Positions 15,010 through 23,479 of a stretch of 53,485 nucleotides of DNA are shown here, in pieces. Position numbers and translations under genes: made by a program. Position 1 is the stretch's first letter; every line of letters starts with the position of its first letter. The notes beneath the pieces are model-generated. The model made no database searches, was not told the DNA's origin, and saw nothing but the letters and a program-made list of their open reading frames with translations. Origin of the DNA: UBA5448 sp045536965 (GTDB taxonomy: Bacteria > Bacillota > Clostridia > Oscillospirales > SIG627); contig JAZSON010000026.1 in assembly GCA_045536965.1 (NCBI GenBank), positions 1-53,485 on the forward strand, in the 5' to 3' direction.

Positions 15010-17172
15010 ATGCAAAACCAAAACGTTATCACCGTGGAAAACAATCAATTCCGTCTCATATTAAGCAAGGATTGCAAAGCGAAAAGCCTGATTTTCAAGC
15101 CCACGGGGGAAGAATGTCTTGACACAATTGCATCCCTCCCCTTCTTTTCGTTGACCGAAGAACGTGCCTTCAACAACGAAATCAAGCTTGCCCACCCCTT
15201 GAAAAAAATCACCTTAAACGCAAACAAAGTAAGACGCGAAGGCAACACCCTCATCGTCGGCTTTGAACTTGTCACCTTTGAAGCCATTGTGGAGATCGGC
15301 GAAAAAAGCGACTATATCACCTTCACCCTCAAAGACTTCATTCTTTACCCCAAAAGCTTCGGCAGACTTGCCATGACACCGCCTCCCGTATCGGAATTTC
15401 GTCTGATTCAGCTTCCCATCAAAGAAAGGGAAAACTTCGGCGAATGGCTGAACGTTGCCCACGGCGGCGGTATTTCGATCGGTGTCATCGCCACTTCCCC
15501 CACCGCAAGAATCAATGCCCACAAGGATCGTCTCAGTCGCATCATGACCGCCGATGCTCTCCGCGGCATCGAACTGAGAGGTTGCACGGCGGCGATGATC
15601 GTATCCAAAACCGAAGATTTCCTAAACTGTGTCGAACAAATTGAGATCGACTTCGACCTCCCCCGCGGTGTCCAAAGCAGAAAACAAGACTTCATGAGCG
15701 CTTCTGTGTATTTTCTGCCCGAGGTCTCCCTCAAAACCGTCGATAAGCATATCGCCCGCGCCAAAAAGGGCGGTTTTTCCATGATGCTGCTCACCCACCG
15801 CGCCATCTTTAAGGTGCTGCGCTCTTATCACCTTTGCGGCGACTATGATTTCAACGACGAATACCCCGGCGGTTTCGAGGACTTAAAAAAACTGCTTCAA
15901 AAGATCAAGGATGCGGGCATCACACCGGGATTCCACTTTTTGCATACCCATATCGGTATTCAAAGCCGCTACGTCACCCCCGTACTCGATCATCGTCTTA
16001 ACCTCACCCGTCATTTCACCCTTGCAAAACCGCTCGGTGAAAAGGATGATATTGTTTATGTGGAGGAAAACCCCGTTGACTGCCCAATGCACAAGGATAC
16101 AAGGGTCTTGAAATTCGATGGCGAAGCCATTTACTATGAAGAATTTTCCACCGAATACCCCTACTGCTTCAAGGGCTGTAAGCGCGGTCACTTTAACACA
16201 AATGTTACCCCGCACGCACTCGGCACCATCGGCGGCATTCTCGATATCTCCGAGTTTTCCGCCACAAGCATCTATTTGAATCAGAATTCCTCCCTGCAGG
16301 ATGAGATTGCGGACAAGCTTGCCGCCATATACGATTGCGGCTTTGAATTCGTCTATTTTGACGGCTCCGAGGGTACCAACCCGCCCTTTGAATACCACGT
16401 TGCCAATGCCCAATACAGAGTCTATAAAAAGCTCGGCAAAAAGCCGCTGTTCTGCGAGGGTGCCGCGAAAAGTCATTTCAGCTGGCACATGCTCAGCGGC
16501 GGCAATGCCTTCGATGCCTTCCCCAATGATATATTCAAAGCCATGATTGCCGAGCATCCCTTAAAGGAAGCGCCCCGCATGGCAAACGATTTCACCCGCG
16601 TTGATTTCGGTTGGTGGAACTACTGGGCAGACACCCAACCCGATTTGTATGAATACGGAACGAGCAAGGCGGCAGCATGGGACTGTCCCATCACCTTCCG
16701 TGCCTACGGCGAGGAACAATTTAACAATCCGAGAAACGACGATGTCTTTGAAGTTCTCAGACGTTGGGAAGATGTCAGACGCAAAAAATGGCTCACCCCC
16801 GCAATGAAAGAAATGCTTAAAGACCCCGTCAAAGAATATACCCTCCTGATAAACGAGCAGGGTGAGTACGAGCTTTGTGAGTACACCGAAATCAAGCTCC
16901 CCGAAGCCCTTTCGGGCAACGTTGCGGCGTTTATTTTCGAAAGACAAAACAAAAACTATATCGTCTGCTGGCACAAAACGGGCGAAGGAAAATTGATTCT
17001 TCCGACAGAATTTTCCGATGCTGTATATGAAAAAGAGCTCGGCGGGAAAAAACTCTTCTTGCAAACCGAAAACAATACTACCGTTTTCGATCTTGCAGGA
17101 TGCGCCTATTTCAGCACCGATGCATCTAAAAACACCCTGATCGAAGCCTTCCAAAAGGCAACCTTCGCATAA
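15010..17172 (+). CDS. large glycoside-hydrolase-like protein
   Basis: A 720-residue cytoplasmic protein (no signal peptide) that I cannot place in a numbered family. Residues 1 to about 230 look like a beta-sandwich. About 235-600 looks like a TIM barrel with the candidate acidic sites 'FVYFDGSEG' and 'FHFLHTHIG' and several aromatic clusters ('DFGWWNYWAD'). About 620-715 is a small beta domain. This order (super-sandwich, barrel, C-terminal sandwich) is that of GH31/GH36/GH97-like enzymes. Last gene of the AraC-controlled operon, ended by a hairpin terminator. The absence of secretion fits action on an imported oligosaccharide or glycoside. Glycosidase activity is an inference. Confidence 0.7.
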   Translation: MQNQNVITVENNQFRLILSKDCKAKSLIFKPTGEECLDTIASLPFFSLTEERAFNNEIKLAHPLKKITLNANKVRREGNTLIVGFELVTFEAIVEIGEKSDYITFTLKDFILYPKSFGRLAMTPPPVSEFRLIQLPIKERENFGEWLNVAHGGGISIGVIATSPTARINAHKDRLSRIMTADALRGIELRGCTAAMIVSKTEDFLNCVEQIEIDFDLPRGVQSRKQDFMSASVYFLPEVSLKTVDKHIARAKKGGFSMMLLTHRAIFKVLRSYHLCGDYDFNDEYPGGFEDLKKLLQKIKDAGITPGFHFLHTHIGIQSRYVTPVLDHRLNLTRHFTLAKPLGEKDDIVYVEENPVDCPMHKDTRVLKFDGEAIYYEEFSTEYPYCFKGCKRGHFNTNVTPHALGTIGGILDISEFSATSIYLNQNSSLQDEIADKLAAIYDCGFEFVYFDGSEGTNPPFEYHVANAQYRVYKKLGKKPLFCEGAAKSHFSWHMLSGGNAFDAFPNDIFKAMIAEHPLKEAPRMANDFTRVDFGWWNYWADTQPDLYEYGTSKAAAWDCPITFRAYGEEQFNNPRNDDVFEVLRRWEDVRRKKWLTPAMKEMLKDPVKEYTLLINEQGEYELCEYTEIKLPEALSGNVAAFIFERQNKNYIVCWHKTGEGKLILPTEFSDAVYEKELGGKKLFLQTENNTTVFDLAGCAYFSTDASKNTLIEAFQKATFA

Positions 17173-17179
17173 AAGTATC

Positions 17180-17208
17180 AAAAGCCGATCTTTCGATCGG
17201 CTTTTTGT
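17180..17208. terminator. bidirectional intrinsic terminator
   Basis: An 11-bp stem (AAAAGCCGATC/GATCGGCTTTT, loop TTTC) with A and T flanks lies between the converging hydrolase operon and the DUF4037 gene. Confidence 0.9.
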
Positions 17209-17211
17209 CAT

Positions 17212-18150
17212 TTATATTCCTGCCATGATATGCATGTTGCGCAAGCGACTGTCACGAACACTGTCAAGAACGGAATAGGCATGGGTCTCCAATTGGTTGC
17301 AATTTGCTTGGGTGATGCCCATTTCGCGAAATGCCGCAATCAAAAATGCAGAAATCTCCTCCATCTTTTGTATTTTATCGTCAGCATTTGCAGGCGTGTT
17401 ATCGGTTTGCGTCATATCCGAAAGCCACTTTTCAAGAAACCCAAGCTTTTCCAAAGAACGCATCCCGCGATACGCCCATTTATAAAACGGCTCATATTTT
17501 TGGTTGATAAGGTAAACAAGAGAAATCACATGCTTTACAAATTCAAACAAAGCAAGCTGTGCTGCACCAAGTTCACCGCGGCGGATCAACCGTGGATAAT
17601 TATACTGTCCCGCCTGCGCAGCAAATAGGGTATGTGCCGCTATTTTTTTACACAAAACATCCTGCGGATATCCTTGCAGGATGTTTTCTCTCACTGCGGA
17701 AAAAATCGCCAAATCGTCCCGCCACACTCCGCCGCTTGAAACGGTAAGAAGATTGTGGGAAGGAATACAAAGCCACCACGCGGGATCCTCGGGAACTTCG
17801 GCTGTACCGAGATGTTTTTCATAGAAATCCTCTATTACGAGCACACCATGACGATTTCCGCCAACGGGTGACATAGGTTGTCTTGTGAAACCCATGAATT
17901 CTTTGGGTAATTTTGCATAGGCGCGTTCAAGCTTAAAACCAAATTCCCGCTCGTCCTCCCGCGTGATAAAAAGACAAAATCCCGGCTCGAAATCATGATC
18001 TTGAGAAATCTCGTCATCAAACCCGAGACATTCCGATCCCTCCCCCACCAAGCCAACCGCAATACGTGCGGCAAATTCGGGAAACTGTTCATCGATCATC
18101 GACCTGCCGTATTCTTCATAATACCTTTTTGCAAGTTCAAGTCCCTTCAC
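17212..18150 (-). CDS. DUF4037 protein, nucleotidyltransferase-like fold
   Basis: A 312-residue protein. The N-terminal part resembles a minimal nucleotidyltransferase core: 'GLVGEGSECLGF' (33-44) followed by the acidic pair D51/D53 ('QDHDF'). The rest is mostly helical, with 'RRGELGAAQLALFEFVKH' in the middle. The product and target of transfer are unknown. Its start overlaps the end of the TPR gene by 14 nt, so the two proteins are probably made together. I infer a partnership in which the TPR protein scaffolds or presents the substrate. Confidence 0.8.
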   Translation of the reverse strand: MKGLELAKRYYEEYGRSMIDEQFPEFAARIAVGLVGEGSECLGFDDEISQDHDFEPGFCLFITREDEREFGFKLERAYAKLPKEFMGFTRQPMSPVGGNRHGVLVIEDFYEKHLGTAEVPEDPAWWLCIPSHNLLTVSSGGVWRDDLAIFSAVRENILQGYPQDVLCKKIAAHTLFAAQAGQYNYPRLIRRGELGAAQLALFEFVKHVISLVYLINQKYEPFYKWAYRGMRSLEKLGFLEKWLSDMTQTDNTPANADDKIQKMEEISAFLIAAFREMGITQANCNQLETHAYSVLDSVRDSRLRNMHIMAGI

Positions 18151-18943
18151 GGAATGCGCGCACCTGCCTTTCCAACTCTAATGAAAATTCTTCTTCCCCA
18201 ATATCATAAAATGCGGGAGCGCATTTGGAAAGCACAAAATAATAATACCCATCCCGCATATTCTCCTCCGAAAGTAACAGTTCCTTTGCCCGTCGGTAGG
18301 CTTCCAAAATATCGTCTCCTGACTTATTTTCCATCGCGCCGAAAAGCTGCGCCATGTTGATATACGAAACAGCGGCATCGGGTTTTCCGTTTTGCGTCTT
18401 TTCCATAATGAAAATAGCACGGCGATAAGCTTCTTCCGCTTCGGCATAGCGTCCTACATCAAAAAGCGCCAATGCGAAGTTGTTCCAAAATCCGCCGAAC
18501 TGCCTGTCATCCTCCGCAAGCTTCTCTTCATAGATCTCTTTTACCTTTTCAAACCAAGCAATCGATTCCTCGGCAAGGCCAAACGCCTTTAAGGTTGTGG
18601 CGGCGTTGAGCATGATGGTCGCACCCGACACTTGTTTACAAACACCAACCTTTTCAATGAGATAAAGCCCGCGTTCAACCGCTTCAAGCGCCTTTTCTCT
18701 TTCGTTTGTTTTTCGATAATATCCCATTTGTTCGCTTACCAAAGTAAGCGCGCCGCTCAAATCCCCAATTCTTTCGGCCTCTTTGCGCCAGGTATCCAAC
18801 AACTTTCCCGCGCCAACCAGATCATTTGCATCAAAATAACCATCCAATTTAGAAAGAATCCGTCTGACGTCGATCTTCTCGTTTGATTCCTTATAGCCAC
18901 ACGAGGCACACCCGAAATTGAACAAAAGATCCTCGGTATTCAT
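18137..18943 (-). CDS. TPR-repeat protein with N-terminal Cys motif
   Basis: A 268-residue helical-repeat protein. Several tetratricopeptide-like repeats can be followed from about residue 35 to 255, such as 'EKALEAVERGLYLIEK' and 'GRYAEAEEAYRRAIFIM'. The N-terminus has a short Cys pair ('FGCASCGYKE', residues 10-19), too small for a full zinc ribbon. TPR proteins mediate protein contacts. The only clue to its role is the 14-nt overlap with the downstream DUF4037 gene. A GGAGGG Shine-Dalgarno lies 9 bases upstream, and no clear promoter separates it from the desulfoferrodoxin gene, although a terminator does. Confidence 0.82.
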   Translation of the reverse strand: MNTEDLLFNFGCASCGYKESNEKIDVRRILSKLDGYFDANDLVGAGKLLDTWRKEAERIGDLSGALTLVSEQMGYYRKTNEREKALEAVERGLYLIEKVGVCKQVSGATIMLNAATTLKAFGLAEESIAWFEKVKEIYEEKLAEDDRQFGGFWNNFALALFDVGRYAEAEEAYRRAIFIMEKTQNGKPDAAVSYINMAQLFGAMENKSGDDILEAYRRAKELLLSEENMRDGYYYFVLSKCAPAFYDIGEEEFSLELERQVRAFREGT

Positions 18944-18954
18944 AAAACCATACC

Positions 18955-19001
18955 CTCCAAAAAAGAATCGCTGTACAGCCCCGTAAATGGGACTGTACAG
19001 C
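18955..19001 (-). terminator. terminator of the oxygen-defence operon
   Basis: On the minus strand a stem with GCTGTACAG arms and GGG/CCC inner pairs (one mismatch) is followed by TTCTTTTTT. It lies directly after the desulfoferrodoxin stop codon. Confidence 0.75.
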
Positions 19002-19015
19002 CAATCTCTATGTTC

Positions 19016-19390
19016 TTACGCTTTCCAAAGACCGTGCAGATTGCAATAAGCGTATACCGCTTCCACTTTGTCTCCCTCACAAAGAGCAAAGCATACCTCA
19101 GGAGCATCGCCGGGATGGAGAGGTTTGCGCTGATTGCCCTGCGCACTTTTCAAAGCAACCCATTCGATGTAGTGTTCATCCGTCATAGGATGCGTCACAG
19201 CACCAACGTTGACCTTCACCACATTGTTTTCAACGGTGTAAACAGGAACGTGCTTTTCAAGGGATGCATCCACCGTACCGGGTACGATTTCAGCCATTTT
19301 TTCGCCGCAGCAAATCACAGGAACCTTAGAATCCTTTACGATCGCTACAATCTTTTTGCAATGCTTGCATTCAAAAAATTTCATTTCCAT
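19016..19390 (-). CDS. dfx: desulfoferrodoxin (superoxide reductase)
   Basis: Reduces superoxide to hydrogen peroxide without releasing oxygen. The 124 residues contain both iron centres of the two-domain type. Center I uses 'CKHC' and 'CC' in the first 30 residues. Center II is in 'EKHVPVY', 'VTHPMTDEHYIEWV' and 'YCNLHGLW', giving four His and one Cys. It is the last gene of an operon with rubredoxin, the probable electron donor, and a flavodiiron protein, so superoxide and oxygen are handled by one unit. The first ATG is used because AAAGGAG is 8 bases upstream. A second, fused paralogue is at 25118. Confidence 0.96.
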   Translation of the reverse strand: MEMKFFECKHCKKIVAIVKDSKVPVICCGEKMAEIVPGTVDASLEKHVPVYTVENNVVKVNVGAVTHPMTDEHYIEWVALKSAQGNQRKPLHPGDAPEVCFALCEGDKVEAVYAYCNLHGLWKA

Positions 19391-19407
19391 AAATAAAACT
19401 CCTTTTC

Positions 19408-21198
19408 TTATTCAATAGGCTCGAAATCAATCGCGCCGTGTTTGCAAAGTGGACAAATAAAATCTTCAGGTAGATCTTCCGATTCGTGCACATATCCGCA
19501 GATACTGCATACCCACCCTTTTTTGCCTTTTGTTTGCGGCTTGGGCTTGACGTTGTTTTTGTAATAGGTGTAAGTCATGGTTTCACTGTCACTGATTACA
19601 CGCGCTTCGCTTACACTGCAGATAAACATACCGTGGGTACCCACATCAATATACTGTTCTACCTTGAGGGACATAAACGAATTGATATATTTCGACAAAA
19701 AGACCAATCCGTTATCCGAGCGCAGGACAGACATATCTTTAAACTTATCAACATTTCTTCCGCTGACAAATCCAAAGGACTCAAACACAAAAAAAGGCGT
19801 TTCCACCGACAGACAGCAAACATTCATCTTGCCTGCATTTTTTATGACATGGTGGGAATAATTCTCTTTATTGATGGTTACTGCAATGCGGTTGGGGGAA
19901 CTGGTCACTTGCGTCACCGTGTTGACGATCAGAGCATTGTCCTTGTTGCCGTCGTTTGAGGTCACGACATACAATCCGTAACCGATATTAAAGAGGGCAT
20001 TCAAATCATTTTTATTGGCTTTATCGGCGCTTTGCGCGATGTAATCACGGCAAAGTTCACCCGCAAGCTCATTGAGTTGACCTCTGCTCGCCTCATCCAA
20101 AGCCGAACGAATGGTAACGGTCGGGGATACAAAATGAATATTCTTGCTTTTTTCAAACATTCCTTTGATCACCTTCGCCGCCTGAGGCGCCCAAGAACCA
20201 TTCTCGATGATGGCAACCGTCCGATTTTGATAGGCTCTCTCGGTCAAATGATCAACAAAAGTTCTCATAAAGGGGAAAATATCGGCATTATAGGTGGTGG
20301 TCGCAAGTACAAGTTTAGAATATCTGAATGCATTTTCCACCGCCTTGGACATATCCTCCCGCGCAAGATCGGTGACGATCACCTGTGGACATCCCGATCT
20401 TTTCAACTGATCGGCAAGTTCTTCTACCGCTTTTTTGGTATTCCCATACACAGAGGTGTAGGCAATCACAACACCCTCATCCTCCGAGGAATATGACGAC
20501 CAAGTTGAATATAACTGCAAATAATGCGAGAGATTTTCGGAAAGAACAGGGCCGTGCAACGGACAAATAACAGCAATATCAAGCTGCGCCGCTTTCTTCA
20601 AAAGCGTCTGCACCTGCACGCCATACTTGCCGACAATACCAAAATAATATCTTCTTGCCTCGTCATCCCAATCTTCATTTGCATCCAACGCACCGAATTT
20701 ACCAAATCCGTCGGCCGAAAAGAGCACCTTATCGTGGCTGTCATAGGTTACCATGACCTCGGGCCAATGCACCATGGGCGCTGTCAAAAATGTCAGGGTA
20801 TGCTGTCCGAGAGAAAGCGTATCTCCCTCTCCCACAACCAAACGGGAGTCGGCAAAATCCGAACCGAAAAACTGTCCCATCATCGTAAATGCTTTGGCGG
20901 TTGCCACTACACAAGCATCGGGGTAGGCTTTCTTAAAATTGGCAATGTTGGCAGAGTGATCAGGCTCCATATGGGACACAATCAAGTAGTCGGGACTGCG
21001 GCCGCAAAGCTCCTTTTGTAAACGGTCCAACCAATCGTGGAAAAAACGTGCATCCACGGTATCAAAGACGGCAATTTTCTCGTCCATGAGGACGTAGGAG
21101 TTATACGACATACCATTTGGTACAACGTATTGTCCCTCAAACAAATCCACCTGTCGATCGTTTACACCGATATAACAAATATCATTTGTAATCTTCAT
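19408..21198 (-). CDS. four-domain flavodiiron protein (FDP-flavodoxin-flavin reductase-rubredoxin)
   Basis: A 596-residue oxygen (or NO) reductase. Residues 1-250 form the beta-lactamase-like diiron domain with H76, E78, D80 and H81 in 'SHMEPDHS', plus later His ('MVHWPE'), Asp ('FSADGFG') and His ('CPLHGPV') ligands. A flavodoxin domain with the FMN loop 'YTSVYGNTKKA' spans about 255-395. A flavin-reductase-like split-barrel domain spans about 405-540. A rubredoxin with CSIC and CPLC knuckles occupies the last 50 residues. Simple clostridial FDPs have only the first two domains, so this one carries its own electron-entry modules. Middle gene of the rubredoxin-FDP-desulfoferrodoxin operon (17-20 bp gaps). 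Confidence 0.95.
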   Translation of the reverse strand: MKITNDICYIGVNDRQVDLFEGQYVVPNGMSYNSYVLMDEKIAVFDTVDARFFHDWLDRLQKELCGRSPDYLIVSHMEPDHSANIANFKKAYPDACVVATAKAFTMMGQFFGSDFADSRLVVGEGDTLSLGQHTLTFLTAPMVHWPEVMVTYDSHDKVLFSADGFGKFGALDANEDWDDEARRYYFGIVGKYGVQVQTLLKKAAQLDIAVICPLHGPVLSENLSHYLQLYSTWSSYSSEDEGVVIAYTSVYGNTKKAVEELADQLKRSGCPQVIVTDLAREDMSKAVENAFRYSKLVLATTTYNADIFPFMRTFVDHLTERAYQNRTVAIIENGSWAPQAAKVIKGMFEKSKNIHFVSPTVTIRSALDEASRGQLNELAGELCRDYIAQSADKANKNDLNALFNIGYGLYVVTSNDGNKDNALIVNTVTQVTSSPNRIAVTINKENYSHHVIKNAGKMNVCCLSVETPFFVFESFGFVSGRNVDKFKDMSVLRSDNGLVFLSKYINSFMSLKVEQYIDVGTHGMFICSVSEARVISDSETMTYTYYKNNVKPKPQTKGKKGWVCSICGYVHESEDLPEDFICPLCKHGAIDFEPIE

Positions 21199-21218
21199 AA
21201 AGACACTGTTTCTCCTAA

Positions 21219-21380
21219 TCAGTCTTCGTTTTTCTCAAACAACTCTTTGCCTACGCCGCAGAGAGGACATTCAAAACCCTCGGGCAGATCCTCAAATTTG
21301 GTACCCGCGGCGATGCCGTTTTCAGGATCACCGATGGCTTCATCGTATTCATAACCGCATGCAGCACAAATATATTTCAT
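21219..21380 (-). CDS. rubredoxin
   Basis: A 53-residue one-iron electron carrier. The two knuckles are 'CAACGYEYD' near the start and 'CPLCGVGKE' near the end, with 'FEDLPEGFECP' between, and the length is standard for the family. It is first in the operon with the flavodiiron protein and desulfoferrodoxin, which both accept electrons from rubredoxin. A GAGAG Shine-Dalgarno and a strong promoter are upstream. Confidence 0.96.
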   Translation of the reverse strand: MKYICAACGYEYDEAIGDPENGIAAGTKFEDLPEGFECPLCGVGKELFEKNED

Positions 21381-21449
21381 TCTTTTCTCTCCATTCATTC
21401 TGTTTTACTGTTCGGGCGATCGTTTTTGTATCATCCACCCTTTGATTTC

Positions 21450-21479
21450 ATCATATCACATCCCCGCCACCACTGTCAA
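21450..21479 (-). promoter_or_regulatory. promoter of the rubredoxin-FDP-dfx operon
   Basis: On the minus strand TTGACA (21474-21479), 18-bp spacer, TATGAT (21450-21455). I see no obvious PerR or Rex site. Confidence 0.75.
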
Positions 21480-21573
21480 TATTTATCAACTGCCCGACAA
21501 GATGTTTTTTGCAAAAAATCGCCTCAAATGGCCCTTATTTTATTCTTTTCAAAAACAAAATTTATATAGATGG

Positions 21574-21602
21574 TTGCAAGAATGTAACGTCTGTGGTACA
21601 CT
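21574..21602 (+). promoter_or_regulatory. promoter of the HAD-GNAT unit
   Basis: TTGCAA (21574-21579), 17-bp spacer, TACACT (21597-21602) with an extended TGG. It lies inside an upstream in-frame open stretch and so supports the later start at 21649. Confidence 0.65.
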
Positions 21603-21648
21603 ATTCAAAAAGCCCCATATACTATCATATCATTCAAAGGAGAATTTT

Positions 21649-22425
21649 ATGAGAATATCCGAGAAAAAAGGATTTATCTGCGACATGGACGGTGTCATCT
21701 ACCATGAAAACCAACTTCTCCGCGGTGTCAAGGAATTCGTGGAATGGCTATACCGCGAGGATAAAAAATTTCTTTTTTTGACCAACAGCTCCGAAAGATC
21801 CCCCAAAGAACTGCAAATGAAAATGCAGCGACTGGGTTTGGAAATCGATGAGTCGCATTTTTATACTTCCGCCCTCTCCACCGCCGCCTTTCTCGCCGCG
21901 CAAAAACCCGATTGCACCGCATATGTCATCGGAGAACCGGGTCTCCTCAACGCGCTGTACGAAGCGGGCATTTCCATGAACGATGTCAATCCCGATTATG
22001 TTGTGGTGGGCGAAACCAACAACTATAATTATTCCAACATCCGCAAAGCCGTAACCCTCGTCCAAAACGGTGCCCGCCTCATCGGTACCAATCCCGACCT
22101 GACAGGCCCCGGAAAAGATGGTATCATCGTCCCCGCCTGCCGCGCCTTGGTTGCCCCCATTGAGCTTGCAACAGGGAAACACGCCTACTACCCCGGCAAA
22201 CCCAATCCACTCATGATGCGAAACGGTTTGAATCTTCTCGGCTGTAAAAGCGAAGATGTTGCCATCGTCGGCGACCGCATGGATACCGACATCGTAGCGG
22301 GTGTTGAATCCGAAATAGATACCGTTTTGGTGCTCACAGGTGTCACCTCCCGCGAGGATTTGGCTCAGTTCCCCTACCGCCCCAAATACGTTCTCAATGG
22401 CATTTATGAAGTTATGGACAATTAA
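21649..22425 (+). CDS. HAD superfamily hydrolase, NagD-like (subclass IIA)
   Basis: A 258-residue phosphatase. Motif I is 'FICDMDGVIYHEN' with the nucleophile Asp; the NagD-type cap follows ('FLTNSSERSP', 'YVIGEPGLLNALYEAG', 'TNPDLTGPG'); and motif III/IV is 'KPNPLMMRN' then 'VAIVGDRMDTDI'. Relatives dephosphorylate sugar phosphates, nucleotides or p-nitrophenyl phosphate, so the substrate is open. The start at 21649 has AAAGGAG and lies after the promoter; the frame is open for 69 codons further upstream, which would include the promoter. The GNAT gene follows after 14 bp. Confidence 0.92.
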   Translation: MRISEKKGFICDMDGVIYHENQLLRGVKEFVEWLYREDKKFLFLTNSSERSPKELQMKMQRLGLEIDESHFYTSALSTAAFLAAQKPDCTAYVIGEPGLLNALYEAGISMNDVNPDYVVVGETNNYNYSNIRKAVTLVQNGARLIGTNPDLTGPGKDGIIVPACRALVAPIELATGKHAYYPGKPNPLMMRNGLNLLGCKSEDVAIVGDRMDTDIVAGVESEIDTVLVLTGVTSREDLAQFPYRPKYVLNGIYEVMDN

Positions 22426-22439
22426 ACACGGAGGAAATC

Positions 22440-22934
22440 ATGGAAAACATCGTCATTCGTCACCCTCGCGAGGGTGATGCCGACAGACTTGCAGAAATTG
22501 CAAAAAAACAGTGGGCCGGCATTTACAAATCCTACAAACAACTTATCGGCGAAGAACTGTATGATATATGGTTTCAAAACGCTCTGGAAGAAAAAGCCAA
22601 AGCGGTCATAAACCACGCCCTGGATGCTGACCATTTCATTGTCACCGAAATCAATGGATTTATTGTGGGCTTTGCCGCTTTTTTCATTCAAACCTCACCT
22701 TCGGGTGAAAAGGTCGGCATCTTAACAAACAATGCCGTTGATTCCGATTTCAGAGGCCGCGGCCTCGGCACAAAGCAGTACGAATACATTTTCGACATCA
22801 TGCGAAAGGCGGGTTGTGTTTCAGTATCGGTCTCTACAGGTCTCGATGATGCCCATGCCCCCGCAAGAAAAGCCTATGCAAAAGCGGGCTTTGAAATGGG
22901 GATTCCTCAAATCAAATACTTCAAAAAACTGTAA
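22440..22934 (+). CDS. GNAT family N-acetyltransferase
   Basis: A 164-residue acetyltransferase with the acetyl-CoA pyrophosphate loop 'DFRGRGLGTKQYEYIF' (motif A) and a C-terminal 'ARKAYAKAGFEMG' (motif B), both usual for GNAT enzymes. The central strand 'FIVTEINGFIVGFAAFF' precedes motif A. The acceptor is unknown. It is cotranscribed with the NagD-like phosphatase and has a GGAGG Shine-Dalgarno. Confidence 0.9.
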   Translation: MENIVIRHPREGDADRLAEIAKKQWAGIYKSYKQLIGEELYDIWFQNALEEKAKAVINHALDADHFIVTEINGFIVGFAAFFIQTSPSGEKVGILTNNAVDSDFRGRGLGTKQYEYIFDIMRKAGCVSVSVSTGLDDAHAPARKAYAKAGFEMGIPQIKYFKKL

Positions 22935-22971
22935 AAGCTTTAAAGGAGCGCACCACCGCTCTCGAAACCAC

Positions 22972-23008
22972 AAAAAGATCCTCGGAAAATTATTCCGAGG
23001 ATCTTTTT
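22972..23008 (+). terminator. intrinsic terminator
   Basis: A 16-bp stem (core GATCCTCGGAA/TTCCGAGGATC) with A/T flanks, after the acetyltransferase gene. Confidence 0.9.
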
Positions 23009-23080
23009 ACTGCAAAAGCGGAGTATCATGTTTTTCTCAACCTTTCTTATATCACTCCATGTACTTATAAAAATATCCAC

Positions 23081-23138
23081 TTGTTGACATTCCAACAATT
23101 CCATGGTATATTATAAGAAGCTTGTTGATATTTCAACA
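23081..23138 (+). promoter_or_regulatory. promoter with two MarR-type operators
   Basis: TTGACA (23084-23089), 17-bp spacer and TATATT (23107-23112). The sites TGTTGA-N4-CCAACA (23082-23097) and TGTTGA-N4-TCAACA (23123-23138) share one consensus, and their centres are 41 bp apart (four helical turns). The first covers the -35 box, the second lies just past the start. This is a typical layout for repression by a MarR dimer, and a MarR gene lies 340 bp downstream. Confidence 0.7.
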
Positions 23139-23192
23139 TCTCAATCCAAAATATATCTTTAGAAACACCACAAACATCACAAGGAGTTATCC

Positions 23193-23380
23193 ATGAACAA
23201 CGAACAGTTACATCCAAAAAAGCTTTAAAAGTATCCGTCACGTTGTGGAATATCCAAGAATACAACAACGCGACCGTTCCATACAAAATAATCGCCATCG
23301 TCAAAATCCACAAAGAAGACTTTCCCAAAAACACCCTGCGTAAAATCATGCGCTTCAAACCGGATATGACCATCGACTGA
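23193..23380 (+). pseudogene. frameshifted remnant, possible bacterial PH-domain (YdbS-like) gene
   Basis: After AAGGAG an ATG opens 'MNNEQLHPKKL' and stops at 23228. Shifting frame in a run of six A restores 'KALKVSVTLWNIQEY' and continues open to a stop at 23380. The 'LHPKALKV' opening is that of bacterial PH-domain (YdbS-like) membrane proteins. The rest of the body, including membrane helices, is missing or unrecognisable. It sits under the MarR-type operators, so a once-regulated gene seems to have decayed. The family call rests on a short match. Confidence 0.4.
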
Positions 23381-23415
23381 CACTGCTTTTTCTCCCTAAA
23401 AACCAAAGTGTATCC

Positions 23416-23444
23416 TTGACAAAGACGGAAATTTGCGGTAAAAT
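23416..23444 (+). promoter_or_regulatory. promoter of the MarR gene
   Basis: TTGACA (23416-23421), 17-bp spacer, TAAAAT (23439-23444). No copy of the TGTTGA-N4-YCAACA site is seen here. Confidence 0.78.
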
Positions 23445-23479
23445 TCTGTTTCAGAAAGCAAAATCAACGGAGCTTATAT

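Noticed and set aside
23065..23406. Minus-strand open frame of 113 codons
   Set aside because: It runs antisense through a promoter, two operators and the frameshifted gene, has no ribosome site, and its composition looks random.
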